A stretch of 64,000 nt of DNA from Bacteriovoracaceae bacterium (GCA_018649885.1 JABIHA010000028.1:1-64000); one strand, 5' to 3'; counted from the stretch's first letter, positions 45,322 to 54,644 are shown. Numbers and translations: made by a program. Notes: generated from the sequence alone by a model not told the origin.

Positions 45322-46404
45322 ATGAATAGAATTTGTTTATTATCTCTTTTTTTAATTATGGCCATTTATTCAGTAAAAGCAGAGGCGAGGGATGAGGCCA
45401 AAGGTAAAGCTAAGGATATTTGTAAGTCCTGGAAGAAAAAAGACTATAGATGCAGAGTTAGGAAAAAGAAAAAAGGATGTAATAAAGACTGGACTAAAAA
45501 AGACAAAAAAGGTGACTGGCTTGTTTGTGTTAAAGAAAAATGTAATAGAGAGTGTAAAAAGAAAGCAGGCATTGCTGCTGCAAAAAAAGAATGTAAATCA
45601 ATCACTAAATCCACAGGACGGGCGTGTAAATTTATTGAGCCAATAAAAAGGTGTACGAAACACTTTGGCAAAAACTGGAAGAAGTACAAAAATATTAATG
45701 GCCAAAAACAAAAAAAATACAAGATTTGTTTGAATGAAAATTATGATCCAACCAATAAAAACCATATCTCCAGTACGGCAGGTAGTAACCCGACACTAGA
45801 TGGACAAATTACTACAACAGTTCAAACAGCTATGAATGGTGCGTTTGTAAAAAATGATATTCAAAAAATGATGAATAAAGCACTCTGTGATGCCATTAAC
45901 GACAATAGAAAACCTGATCCTAGACTTACCATTAACAAATGCAAGAGTGCCAAAGGAGTGGGAATCAAAATTGGATCTTCAAAACCCACTATTATCATTA
46001 AAAATTTTATCATTGGGCCAACACTACAAGATGCTACATTTGATTACCGAGTTGAATGGAAAACGAATGGATTTAAGCTAAATTATACAAAAGACTGCAA
46101 GGCCAAAGTTAGAAAAAAGAAAGGCAAGGGAAAGAAAAAAGATTGGAAGTGTCCAAAAATTAATTTTAAAGTAGGAAACTTTGCAATGTCACTCAAGGGT
46201 AATGGAAAGGCGGTAATGTTGGGAACGACTCTAAAGTCGGTTGATCTAAACGTAGATAATGGTAGCGTAAGCCATAATATTAGATTCTCAACATGCATGA
46301 AAATATTTGGTTTCATCAAATTCTGCCCAAAAGTGGCGGAAGGTCCTGCATGGAAAGCACTCAAAGATGCTCTTATCGATACCATCGAAGACCTCTCAAT
46401 ATAA
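45322..46404 (+). CDS. Secreted Lys/Cys-rich protein, unknown
   Basis: 360 aa with signal peptide MNRICLLSLFLIMAIYSVKAEA and ribosome site TGGAGGGG. Residues 25-140 are very basic with about a dozen cysteines (CNKDWTKKDKKGDWLVC, CNRECKKKAGIAAAKKEC). Residues 165-360 look like a separate domain: TTVQTAMNGAFVKNDIQKMM then amphipathic strands with IIIKNFIIG and FKVGNFAMSL, resembling lipid-binding (TULIP/BPI-like) strands, which is only tentative. The basic first part may bind nucleic acid or LPS. A large hairpin follows the gene. Confidence 0.55.
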   Translation: MNRICLLSLFLIMAIYSVKAEARDEAKGKAKDICKSWKKKDYRCRVRKKKKGCNKDWTKKDKKGDWLVCVKEKCNRECKKKAGIAAAKKECKSITKSTGRACKFIEPIKRCTKHFGKNWKKYKNINGQKQKKYKICLNENYDPTNKNHISSTAGSNPTLDGQITTTVQTAMNGAFVKNDIQKMMNKALCDAINDNRKPDPRLTINKCKSAKGVGIKIGSSKPTIIIKNFIIGPTLQDATFDYRVEWKTNGFKLNYTKDCKAKVRKKKGKGKKKDWKCPKINFKVGNFAMSLKGNGKAVMLGTTLKSVDLNVDNGSVSHNIRFSTCMKIFGFIKFCPKVAEGPAWKALKDALIDTIEDLSI

Positions 46405-46427
46405 AATGAAAAATGGTATGGATAATA

Positions 46428-46501
46428 AAAGGCGCCAGTAGATTTTTAATATGTGGGATTAAAATCTGTTGGCACCTTTTGGCAACTGGAGAAATCTACT
46501 G
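46428..46501 (+). terminator. Long imperfect hairpin with an alternative pairing
   Basis: AAAGGCGCCAGTAGATTTTT (46428-46447, continuing AAT) pairs with 46458-46480 over about 20 of 23 positions around the loop ATGTGGG, and the 3' arm ends in CCTTTT. The segment CAGTAGATTT (46436-46445) can pair perfectly instead with AAATCTACTG (46492-46501). It is 23 bp after the 45322 gene, so a terminator is the simplest reading. Confidence 0.5.
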
Positions 46502-46801
46502 TGGGCACAAAAAGTCAGAGGTCATTGTTGTGTCCAAAAAATATCATACCTTGGATTATTGTGTGGTAATTCATCAGCTTCTAGAGAAGTTATATTCCTG
46601 TCCACCAAATCACTTATTGAGTGGACAAACCTTTAGCTACTGCCCTGGAAGTACAGAATCCGCTTTTGTGTATTCTCCTTATTTTTTTTACCATACTGTG
46701 CTTTTTTGGTGCTTACAAATTAGTAAGTTTTTCAATTTTTCACAATTAAATCTTAATGGTGATAAAAGCTCTTTAGGTGCAATTTTTTAATCGGGGGTTT
46801 T
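46502..46801. other. 300-bp gap upstream of the phosphodiesterase gene
   Basis: I see no convincing gene. A 125-codon plus-strand frame (46413-46790) crosses the hairpin and lacks a ribosome site and protein-like character. The promoter for 46802 is expected here. Confidence 0.35.
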
Positions 46802-47845
46802 ATGTTTAGGCATATAGCTGTTTGTATTTTTTTCATACTTCCTACTCTTGGAAGTGCAAAACTAGAAAAAAACGTCATTCTTATAAGTGTGGATGGTCTA
46901 AAGAGAGCGTATGCTACTGACACTCATTTCATGCCCAATTTAACCGATTTAGCGAAGTCGGGGAAAGGCAGTCAAAGTGCCAGCGCGGCCATACCTCCTC
47001 GAACTATTCCCAACCATACCACAATGCTAAATGGCCTTAATCCCAGAACTCATGGAATGCTAATAAATGATAAAGAGGCCGCAAATGTAACCTCTAATCC
47101 ATCTATCTTTGATATTCTGAGCTCTCATTTTGGAGAAAGCTTTGAAGGTGCTGCGGTTGTGGCCAAAAAGAAATTGGCCTACATTGTAAGCTCTCAGGGA
47201 CCACAGTCAGCACCTCTGTCTATTGATGGATCATTTGTCAGAGAATTCATCCCTATAAAACGTGACAATTTTGTGATGAGACAAATCAGAAATTTCACCG
47301 GGGTTCATCCGAGTGAGCAAACCAGAGATATTGCCCTCGAAAAGCTTGCAGATAGTATTCCCAACCTCTTATTCATTCATTTTGGCAATGCTGATTTAGA
47401 TGGCCATTGGGGTGTACGTTTTAAAGCAACAATCGTTAAGTCTAATGGTGGCTGGGGCGGAGAAAGACAAAGAAATGAATTAAGAATTATTGACCGTGCT
47501 ATCAAAGCGATAGTGGAGCAGGCCTCAGTACACGATCCTGGTCTTGAGCATACGACTTTCATTATCACCTCTGATCATGGCGGGCATAAAAACTCTCATG
47601 GAGGTATTGAAAACCAAGATAAATCAAAACTTAGCATTAAGGTTTTGGAAGATGTAAAGCAGCTGACTTTGGATGATTTTCACCCTGATGACATAAGTAT
47701 TCCTTGGATAATTTTTGGTGGAGAGTCAGATAGTTACCGAATTAGTGATCATATTGACCAGGTTGATACAGCTCCCACCATTTTAGATATTTTTGGTCTT
47801 GAAAGGCCCGTAGCATTTGAAGGCCAATCAGCAATTGTAAATTAG
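46802..47845 (+). CDS. Exported type I phosphodiesterase / nucleotide pyrophosphatase-like enzyme
   Basis: 347 aa with signal peptide ending LGSAK. Alkaline-phosphatase superfamily metal sites: ILISVDGLK (D31), PPRTIPNHTTMLNG with the nucleophile T68, GNADLDGHWG, TSDHGGHKNSHGG, and a C-terminal HIDQVDTAPTILDIFG. This is the nucleotide pyrophosphatase/phosphodiesterase (NPP, autotaxin-like) pattern with two zinc ions. It would split nucleotide diesters or phospholipid headgroups outside the cytoplasm. Ribosome site GGGGG before ATG. Its stop overlaps the convergent DUF1304 gene by 18 bp. Confidence 0.85.
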   Translation: MFRHIAVCIFFILPTLGSAKLEKNVILISVDGLKRAYATDTHFMPNLTDLAKSGKGSQSASAAIPPRTIPNHTTMLNGLNPRTHGMLINDKEAANVTSNPSIFDILSSHFGESFEGAAVVAKKKLAYIVSSQGPQSAPLSIDGSFVREFIPIKRDNFVMRQIRNFTGVHPSEQTRDIALEKLADSIPNLLFIHFGNADLDGHWGVRFKATIVKSNGGWGGERQRNELRIIDRAIKAIVEQASVHDPGLEHTTFIITSDHGGHKNSHGGIENQDKSKLSIKVLEDVKQLTLDDFHPDDISIPWIIFGGESDSYRISDHIDQVDTAPTILDIFGLERPVAFEGQSAIVN

Positions 47846-48193
47846 CAGACTCAAGGCTATTAGAGCTGGCAGTGTCTGGACTACCATAATTTTGCGGCTG
47901 GATGTGAACCCACCGTATACTCCTGCAACAGCTACACATGCTAGGAAAAAGACTTTGAAGTGCAAAGCTGTATGTGCATTTTTGACTATTAAACTCCAAA
48001 ATAGGCCTGCTGCCAAAAAACCATTGTAAAGTCCTTGGTTGGCCGCGAGAGCTGCTGATTGTTTAGCTTCTTCGAGAGTTTTCCCAAAAGTTTTCAGACC
48101 CTTTGGTTTGGTCCAGAGAAACATCTCCAAAACGAGAATATAAAGATGCAGGAGTCCAATAATGGTAATGAGTATATTTATTAGCGTGTTCAA
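47828..48193 (-). CDS. DUF1304 membrane protein
   Basis: 121 aa with four membrane segments, starting at TTG 48193 right after AAGGAGAAAAA. The DUF1304 signatures are clear: HLYILVLEMFLWTKPKG in the first helix-loop and AANQGLYNGFLAAGLFW in the second helix. Small inner membrane protein of unknown function. 18-bp convergent overlap with the phosphodiesterase gene. Confidence 0.8.
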   Translation of the reverse strand: MNTLINILITIIGLLHLYILVLEMFLWTKPKGLKTFGKTLEEAKQSAALAANQGLYNGFLAAGLFWSLIVKNAHTALHFKVFFLACVAVAGVYGGFTSSRKIMVVQTLPALIALSLLIYNC

Positions 48194-48251
48194 TTTTTCT
48201 CCTTATGCTTTCAAGTTAATTTTCACATAAGTTTACACTTGATTAAAGCTT

Positions 48252-48605
48252 TTATTGCTCGCAGTTGGTCCTTTTGCAAAAGAATCCGTCTCCACCTTGT
48301 CCTTTTTTACAATTTTTAATTGCATTGTTTTTTGCTACAGCTTTTGACCCACCAGTTCCGGTATAGATATTACTCATGGCCTTGACTGTGCAAAGCCAAG
48401 TGTCGCTTGCGCTTCCTTTGCTTTCTAGCTGAAATACTTTTTGTTGAAGTTGCCAAACGGCCCGTTCTAAATTCCAAATCCTTCTTCTTAAATCATCTTG
48501 AGTGTAGCCCTTGTAGTTTTTTCCAACTTGGATTTTAATTATACCCTCGGCCATGACTGCTGTGCTGAAAACAATTAAAAGTAGTGCTATAGTTTTTTTC
48601 ATCAT
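48252..48605 (-). CDS. Small secreted protein with coiled coil and Cys-rich end
   Basis: 117 aa (or 116 from the second Met); ribosome site AGGAAGAG. Signal peptide ending VMAE. Residues about 35-62 form a short coiled coil (DDLRRRIWNLERAVWQLQQK). Residues 68-117 are a compact domain WLCTVKAMSNIYTGTG, then NNAIKNCKKGQG and FFCKRTNCEQ, with four cysteines. Similar small domains recur in exported proteins of predatory bacteria, as far as I recall. Function unknown. Confidence 0.6.
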   Translation of the reverse strand: MMKKTIALLLIVFSTAVMAEGIIKIQVGKNYKGYTQDDLRRRIWNLERAVWQLQQKVFQLESKGSASDTWLCTVKAMSNIYTGTGGSKAVAKNNAIKNCKKGQGGDGFFCKRTNCEQ

Positions 48606-48828
48606 CTCTTCCTTTCTAACTCGTTACGTGTGGTGCTCAAAAATATGTGACGTAATCTACTATGATATCGCAATGTTGGCGAGTGAAGTTTGTTAAAAAC
48701 TTTGCTCGCAAAATTGTAGTGTTACATAGTGATCTATGACAAAAGAGTCCCTATATAGAGAAAGAACAATTAAAGTAGAAAAAATTTGTGGAAGAAGAAT
48801 CATCACAGCCTAAAAGAAATACACAATT

Positions 48829-49410
48829 TTATTCTTTCAGTGATTTTAGTGTAGGTCTGATTAACTCTAAGGCCATCTCGGATTTGGTCATTCCTTTTTT
48901 TAAATCAGGAAGCATATATCCACTGGCCACCAGTGTGGTGATTCCATGAATAGCTGCCCAAAGAGAGTAGGCACTTTGGAAGTTAAAGGATTCGGTTTTC
49001 ATTTTCTCCTGTCCCACATATTCATAAGTAAAGGCCGCAAATTGCTGAAAGCCAGCTGCGGCACTTTCACTAAATCGACTAGAGATTTCTTTTTTTTCTC
49101 TGATAGCTCCAAACATAAGCTCAAAGAGGTGGGCATGGGTGATGCCGTAATCAAAGTAAGCGAGTAGCACCTTTTCAATTTGGTCTAATTTGCTGACAGA
49201 ACCCTCAGCACTTTGGATTCCTGCACTTGCTAACTCTTCAAAACCAACGGCAGCTACCTCAAGCAGTAGGAAGTCCTTGCTTGGATAGTGCTTGTAAGTG
49301 GCCATGGCAGAAAGACCCACGCTGGTGGCCATCTTTCTCATGGAGAGGGCCCCAGCTCCTTTATTTTCGATTAGTTGGCGAGCGGCCTTAAAAATTTTCT
49401 CTTTAGACAT
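48829..49410 (-). CDS. TetR-family transcription regulator
   Basis: 193 aa. N-terminal helix-turn-helix KIFKAARQLIENKGAGALSM, then RKMATSVGLSAMATYKHYPSKDFLL, and a WHG/TetR_C_13-type ligand domain. Divergent from a MaoC-like gene across 81 bp containing a 40-bp palindrome, so autoregulation and control of the neighbour are very likely. TetR regulators beside acyl-chain enzymes often respond to acyl-CoA or fatty acids (inference). No obvious ribosome site. Confidence 0.85.
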   Translation of the reverse strand: MSKEKIFKAARQLIENKGAGALSMRKMATSVGLSAMATYKHYPSKDFLLLEVAAVGFEELASAGIQSAEGSVSKLDQIEKVLLAYFDYGITHAHLFELMFGAIREKKEISSRFSESAAAGFQQFAAFTYEYVGQEKMKTESFNFQSAYSLWAAIHGITTLVASGYMLPDLKKGMTKSEMALELIRPTLKSLKE

Positions 49411-49423
49411 AGTTAATTATACA

Positions 49424-49471
49424 CCCCTGGTTTACATTGTACACCACTTAGTATACAGTGTAAACCAAGGG
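49424..49471. promoter_or_regulatory. TetR operator palindrome
   Basis: Dyad from 49428 to 49467, centre 49447/49448. The outer arms TGGTTTACA (49428-49436) and TGTAAACCA (49459-49467) match perfectly, and 16 of 20 pairs match overall. CCC/GGG at 49424-49426 and 49469-49471 extends it. It covers most of the spacer between the divergent genes, so bound repressor would block both promoters. Confidence 0.8.
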
Positions 49472-49491
49472 GACCCACTAAGGAGAATGTT

Positions 49492-50349
49492 GTGAACATT
49501 ATTTCTAAAAAATACCACACTAGGCCTTCAGCTTTAATCTATCAGGCCCGCGCTTTTATCCCATCTAAGGGTCTCGACAATCAAAAATCTCCACAAATTT
49601 TTGAGTTCCATCAAACAAATGCTGGCATTGATAAGAAACAGGCCCAGGCCCTTTTTGAGTTATGCCAAATGGAGGAGAGTGAGAATATCCCCATTATATT
49701 TCCACAAGTTTTTGGATTTCCACTGATCATGTCACTTTTAACTCATCCTGAGTTTCCAGAACCCATTTGGCGCTCTCTCCAAATTAGAAACTCAATTACC
49801 TCTCATAGAATCATCAAAGTAGGAGAAAACTTAGAGTTTAAACTCAAAAGTAGTGAATTTCGATATTTGGAAAAAGGGGCCGAGCTAGATCTTGTCTTAA
49901 AAGTTGAAGCAGAGGGAGAACTTCTTTGGGAGAGTTCAACAACCTTTTTCTATAAAGGTAAATTCAAAACTAAGGGGGCCGTGGTAGCATCTTCTGGTCC
50001 AAAAATAGAGGGCACTAAAGTAGCAGACTGGAAGGTTCCTAGTGGCGGAGGTGCAAGGTACGGATCAATTTCGGGTGACTATAATGGAATTCACTTATCA
50101 GACTTTTACGCAAAAATCTTTGGATTCAAGAAGGCCTTTCTTCATCCTCACCGTGTGATAGGACAAATCATTTCAGTGATAACAAAGCTTGGACAGTGTC
50201 CTCCTAATAATCTTAAACTCTGGTTTAAAGGTCCCGTCCCATATAATTCTAATGTCCGTTTGATGAAAAGTGATGGACCAAGTGATTACTCCCTCCATTT
50301 AGAGGGGGACTCAAGAGCCTGTGTATTGTTCTCTATGAGTGAGCAGTAG
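49492..50349 (+). CDS. MaoC-like acyl dehydratase
   Basis: 285 aa from GTG 49492 with AAGGAGAATG upstream. The C-terminal half has the hotdog-fold hydratase motif SGDYNGIHLSDFYAKIFGF (Asp/His dyad of MaoC) followed by LHPHRVIGQI. The N-terminal half (residues 70-160) looks like the first hotdog of a double-hotdog enzyme (FGFPLIMSLL, ITSHRIIKVGENL). Expected to add or remove water on acyl-CoA or related substrates, cytoplasmic. Usual HG of MaoC is HPH here, common in this subgroup. Controlled by the divergent TetR. Confidence 0.8.
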   Translation: MNIISKKYHTRPSALIYQARAFIPSKGLDNQKSPQIFEFHQTNAGIDKKQAQALFELCQMEESENIPIIFPQVFGFPLIMSLLTHPEFPEPIWRSLQIRNSITSHRIIKVGENLEFKLKSSEFRYLEKGAELDLVLKVEAEGELLWESSTTFFYKGKFKTKGAVVASSGPKIEGTKVADWKVPSGGGARYGSISGDYNGIHLSDFYAKIFGFKKAFLHPHRVIGQIISVITKLGQCPPNNLKLWFKGPVPYNSNVRLMKSDGPSDYSLHLEGDSRACVLFSMSEQ

Positions 50350-50394
50350 CTGAGTGCAATTGGCAAATTTCAGATATTGGAATACAATGTGTTT

Positions 50395-50766
50395 ATGAGA
50401 GTTGTTTTTATTAGTTTTCTTATTTTAGGGAGGGCCTTTGCTTTGATGCCACCACATTTTACAAAAGTTATTCCTGATCCTGGTCCCTTAACTGGGAATA
50501 CTATTGAGCTTCGAGGATATACACTTTTTGAAGATCCTATTGTTACCAATTTGAATACTTCAGAAAAAGTGGAAATCAAAATTGAACGAGATTCTAAAAT
50601 CATTGATAATAATAAAGAGAAAAAAGACCCCGTCCCAGATGGATCAATTCAACACTTTGATTCAATTAAAGTCATACTTCCCAAGCTGACTGTCGGTCAT
50701 CGAATTCAATTAAAAGTTGAAGGCATCGATGATGAGAACTTGATTTGGACCATAACGACTAAATAA
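50395..50766 (+). CDS. Small exported protein, unknown
   Basis: 123 aa from ATG 50395 (GTG 50389 and TTG 50377 in frame are alternatives). Signal peptide MRVVFISFLILGRAFAL, then a beta-rich domain with PDPGPLTGNTIELRGYTL, resembling an Ig-like IPT/TIG entry strand; tentative. No cysteines. Follows the MaoC gene by 45 bp and may share its transcript. Confidence 0.5.
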   Translation: MRVVFISFLILGRAFALMPPHFTKVIPDPGPLTGNTIELRGYTLFEDPIVTNLNTSEKVEIKIERDSKIIDNNKEKKDPVPDGSIQHFDSIKVILPKLTVGHRIQLKVEGIDDENLIWTITTK

Positions 50767-50863
50767 TCTATTTGTGCCTGGCCACTTATAAGTAAATACA
50801 ATCTATTTATTTCTCAAATAATTATAATATTAATGGTGCAGTGTTTTTCTCCGAGTAGGGCGT

Positions 50864-51496
50864 ATGACAAAGAATTTAGTTGTGGCATTCATTTTATTTC
50901 AAGCTTGTGTATCATCAATTGTGAGTGCTGAGGAACCAACAGTTGGGACATTTGTGACACTGTCAAATTTGGAAGATTATTCTGAAAAAGAGGTAAGACA
51001 GTTAAAGACAAAATTTGTATGTCTTGGAGATGAGAATTTTCAAAGTTTTGCTGACACACTCGGTTCTGGCCCATTTTTTACTCATCCTAAGTTAGCAGGT
51101 CTAACCAGTACACTGAACGCTCAGTGTATCGAATCAATAGAAAATCATTCAGAGTCTCCGGATCAATTGATCACAAAACTTTATGTCACTTGTGATGATA
51201 GCTGCAAGGAGTTTGATGGAGTTAAAAATAGCGGTGAAGCTTCACAGGCAACTAACAAATCAATTTGTAGGGCCCACTGCGTTTGGGCCAAAAGATTTGC
51301 TCAGGGCAATCTCAGAGGCTACTCATCTGCCAGAGAAAAATTCAAGAAATTGAGCACTCAGTGTGAAACTGAACTCAGTGAGCTGAAACAAAGTGGATGC
51401 TCTTCATATATTGAAGGCTCTCCCACAAGAGAGTGGGGGGGACGTCAAATTCCAGTACCACTGGCACCTAGAAAGATGGGTGTTACCGTCGAGTAA
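50864..51496 (+). CDS. Secreted Cys-containing protein, unknown
   Basis: 210 aa with signal peptide MTKNLVVAFILFQACVSSIVSAE. Eight cysteines in the mature part (VCLGD, QCIES, TCDDSCKEF, ICRAHCVW, QCETEL, GCSSY). The last 20 residues are Pro/Arg-rich. Predicted helical. No recognised family. Confidence 0.6.
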   Translation: MTKNLVVAFILFQACVSSIVSAEEPTVGTFVTLSNLEDYSEKEVRQLKTKFVCLGDENFQSFADTLGSGPFFTHPKLAGLTSTLNAQCIESIENHSESPDQLITKLYVTCDDSCKEFDGVKNSGEASQATNKSICRAHCVWAKRFAQGNLRGYSSAREKFKKLSTQCETELSELKQSGCSSYIEGSPTREWGGRQIPVPLAPRKMGVTVE

Positions 51497-51606
51497 AAAT
51501 ATTGTTCAGGAAGATTGTATTAGACAGATGTATGCTGCACTGAGTGCTTGTGCCAATGTCACTGAATAAAATTGGCATTGATGTAAAAAAGTTATTTAAT
51601 TTCTAC

Positions 51607-52810
51607 ATGAGAATATTTTTTATTTTTTCAACCTTACTACTCTTAGTTTCTTGTGGAGAAGATAAGGCTTACGATCAGTATGTGAACGTTAGCTTTAATG
51701 CCCCAGGAGAAGGAGGAGCTAGCTTTTTTTCTCCTGAAGCAATGGTTGTAGCAACTCCCGCTGTGAGCTCGGCTTCAGATATTGATTGCTACGCAATTAT
51801 GGTGGAGTACCCAGATCACACAACTTCCAGTTATTGCAATAATCAGCATGATTCTAAGGTATTTTATATAGACTCAATTGGAGGAATGTCTGCTATCAAC
51901 TCAAGCCTGAGTATGACTTTAAAAGTAGAAGATCATGTCACTTTTCATTTGCTCGGTTGGGGCAGTAATAATGGTTGCAACAATATTGGAAATTTTAGCT
52001 CTAATGAATCAAACTTATCAAATTCCTACTGGCTGGGTAGTTTTATTGAAGATGTAAAACCAACGGCCTCAAACAATTTTAGCTTTGCAGGGACATGGGA
52101 TGCCTCACAATATATGGGAACCTGTGCAGGTAGTGTTTTTGGCGCTGGACAAGCGGCAGGAGCAAATTACTACCAAACGATTATAACAGACTCACCTCTG
52201 TCGTATTATAGATTATCTGCTGATACAACCGATGATTTTAGCAATGAAAGTATTGCAGATTTTGGGGGGCCTGTCTTTGGCCAAGCGGGGGCCACAACTG
52301 ATGGAAATTCATCAGTCTCTTTTAATGGCAGCTCACAATATATGTGGTCAGCATCGGCTCCAGGTTTTCAATTTGCATCTACAACTGATTTTTCAGTAGA
52401 GGCCTGGGTTAACCCTTCACAATTGAGTAGTATGCAATACATTGTTGCTCATACTCCTGGATCTCATGGTTATAAATTGTTAATTGATTCCTCTAATAAC
52501 CCCGCATTTTACATCACTGGGGGGGGCGGGGAGCATTCAAGTAACCTCAACTGTAACAGTCAGCACATCAACCTGGTATCACATTGTAGGAACCTATGAT
52601 GGTGCAGGGAATGCCTATATTTATGTCAACGGGGTTTCTAACACCGCTAGTGGTACTGCAGGAACTATTACTTGGACATCTGCTCAGCTTGGCGTGGGTA
52701 GTAATACATCTGGCAGTGGCAACTACTTTGGGGGCTATATGGATGAGCTCGCCATATATGGCACCGAACTGAGTGCAGGACAAGTTCTTAATCACTATAG
52801 TAATAGATAG
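51607..52810 (+). pseudogene. LamG-domain lipoprotein, frameshifted at a G8 tract
   Basis: From ATG 51607 the gene has a lipobox LLLLVSC, an N-terminal unknown domain (about 150 aa with Cys pairs) and a LamG/concanavalin-like domain starting DSPLSYYRLSAD, with TTDFSVEAWVNP. At 52519-52526 a run of eight G is followed by C and four G; the frame then reads into TAG at 52597-52599. In the +1 frame the LamG domain continues perfectly (TWYHIVGTYDGAGNAYIYVN, then GYMDELAIYGTELS) to the stop at 52810. With seven G the gene would be intact, about 400 aa. Either a sequencing error, a decayed gene or phase variation by slippage. Confidence 0.7.
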
Positions 52811-52924
52811 CTTCCATTAAATGAATTCTATTGGATACTTTTCCAATTTTTCTCCCGTGAAACCGGTGATCTTGATTGCTATGATAGTTATAGAGATCAA
52901 TAAAATAACACTAAGGGGGAAAAA

Positions 52925-53716
52925 GTGAGTACTTTCAAAGTTCTATTTCTGGCACTCGTGATGGTTACTACCACAATTAATTCGGCCATGAGTCAAGCAA
53001 ACTTCTTTAAAGCTAGTAGGTCTGATTTAAATGCACCACCATATATTCAATTTGGTGGTGATGACAGGGCCGTGTGTGCGATCATGCAAGGCTACGTTCC
53101 TACCGGGCATCCATTTTATACGGCAGAGATAGCTAGGATCGATCAATGCGCAAAAGAGGCACAAGACAGTGGAGTTTCCCTTACTTCAAATGATATTTGG
53201 AATTGTGAATATGTAACAGGTAGCATTCATTTTTGTGTAAATGCGGCCAAAAGAAAGGATCCATTTTTAGACATGTTCAGAAATGATTTTACAAACTACT
53301 ACCAATGCCTCAAAGACTTTGATTTAAAACCTGGAGCTTTAAGAAATGCTAACTTTCCCTACAACCGCAGGAACAATACTCGTACTGAGCGAAATCAAGA
53401 TATCGTGGTATCAGTGCTGGCGGGAGAGGATTCTCCTATATGTCGAGGAGCTGATTATGTGAGTTTTAACTTCGACAATGTTGACTACAGAAAATGCATG
53501 AAACATTTTAAAGCTAAGGACTATCCACATTACTATAGTGATAGCAGGCATATTCAAACTGTAAAATTATGCATGAAATTGTCAAAAACTGAGGAAGGCA
53601 AACAAAAAATAGCAGGTATCATCCAAGCAGAAACAGCTAGAAATGATTATGAAAATAGTTTTAAAGGCTGGTATGATTCTGCTGTCGAGTATACAAATAC
53701 AGTTATTCTTGAATAA
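52925..53716 (+). CDS. Secreted Cys-rich protein, unknown
   Basis: 263 aa from GTG 52925 with AGGGGGAAAAA upstream. Signal peptide ending NSAMSQ. Mature part helical with eight cysteines in widely spaced pairs (VCAIMQG, QCAKEAQ, NCEYVTG, FCVNAAK, QCLKDF, ICRGAD, KCMKHF, LCMKLS). The repeated C-x-K-x-F/A elements suggest an internal duplication. No recognised family. Overlaps the convergent lipoprotein gene by 14 bp. Confidence 0.6.
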   Translation: MSTFKVLFLALVMVTTTINSAMSQANFFKASRSDLNAPPYIQFGGDDRAVCAIMQGYVPTGHPFYTAEIARIDQCAKEAQDSGVSLTSNDIWNCEYVTGSIHFCVNAAKRKDPFLDMFRNDFTNYYQCLKDFDLKPGALRNANFPYNRRNNTRTERNQDIVVSVLAGEDSPICRGADYVSFNFDNVDYRKCMKHFKAKDYPHYYSDSRHIQTVKLCMKLSKTEEGKQKIAGIIQAETARNDYENSFKGWYDSAVEYTNTVILE

Positions 53717-54644
53717 TATAGAGAGCTTTTACTTGAGATATTCCGGGATTTATTGGCGCTGCCACGCTCGATGAACTCGGAAGTAGCTCTTGGTAAACAT
53801 TCCCGATAACTATCACCTTTTTTCCCTCAAACTTTTCAATCTCAATAATTGGTCTTAATGCCAGTGGGTCATTAATTTGAAAAAGGGATACACCAGACTT
53901 TTCTGAATCATCTAAGACTATTTCTACATGGCCTTTAAAATTCTCTTGCTCAAGTTGCATCATTCCAACATCTACTTGGGTATAGATGCCTTGTAGTTGA
54001 ACAACTTGTCCATTGTGCTGACTAATTTCTGCAAGTGAATGAATTTTTGGGAATTGCTCTGAGTTTTCATAGCTGTCTGGAAATATGACTTTACTCCTAC
54101 TCTCTAAATAGACTTTAGGCTGAAGGCGATCGCTTCCTTTATCATCTGTTTTCTGCATGAGAATGTCAGAGGGAATTAGCTGATGGAGTTTCAGAATTTT
54201 CAACTCATAAAATGACATAACTTCCGTAGCGCCACCGCCGAAGGCCGGAGCGGGGGGCGGGGCCTTGGAATTTGTAACTTCTTGAATAAATTGTTTCTTC
54301 ATTTCAAGCTGAACTTTTGCGTGAATTTTAACAACTCCCCATGTTTGTAAGATGCCATGTTGATCTTTTAATATAGAGGTATCACCAAGAAATTTTATAG
54401 CTCTGCCCTGTGATAAAGAAATTGTATTCTCAGGCCAGTCTACTACAGGAAGACCTTCAAAGTGCGGCTCTTTTTTCAATCTGAGAAAAAAAATGGCATC
54501 TTGGGGGACTTCGGTGGTGGCGATGGAAATGGGTGTCGATTGGTCCATTTTTGTAACCTTTATCTCCTTTTTGTGACTGCATCCAAATGAGTATAAAAAT
54601 ACCCAAAGGCCTAGACATTGAATAGGGAGGCCAAGTTTTTTCAT
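53703..54644 (-). CDS. Lipoprotein, unknown
   Basis: 313 aa with lipobox FLYSFGC near residue 22. Residues about 205-290 contain IHSLAEISQHNGQVVQLQGIY and FEGKKVIVIGNVYQELL, the look of an OB-fold or bacterial nucleic-acid-binding-like beta barrel as in NlpE/YgiW-type envelope proteins; tentative. Pro-rich segment KAPPPAPAFGGG near residue 130. No good ribosome site. Confidence 0.55.
   Translation of the reverse strand: MKKLGLPIQCLGLWVFLYSFGCSHKKEIKVTKMDQSTPISIATTEVPQDAIFFLRLKKEPHFEGLPVVDWPENTISLSQGRAIKFLGDTSILKDQHGILQTWGVVKIHAKVQLEMKKQFIQEVTNSKAPPPAPAFGGGATEVMSFYELKILKLHQLIPSDILMQKTDDKGSDRLQPKVYLESRSKVIFPDSYENSEQFPKIHSLAEISQHNGQVVQLQGIYTQVDVGMMQLEQENFKGHVEIVLDDSEKSGVSLFQINDPLALRPIIEIEKFEGKKVIVIGNVYQELLPSSSSVAAPINPGISQVKALYIIQE

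Noticed and set aside
46413-46790. 125-codon plus-strand open frame
   Set aside because: It runs through the long hairpin, has no ribosome site, and its sequence shows no protein-like pattern or signal peptide.
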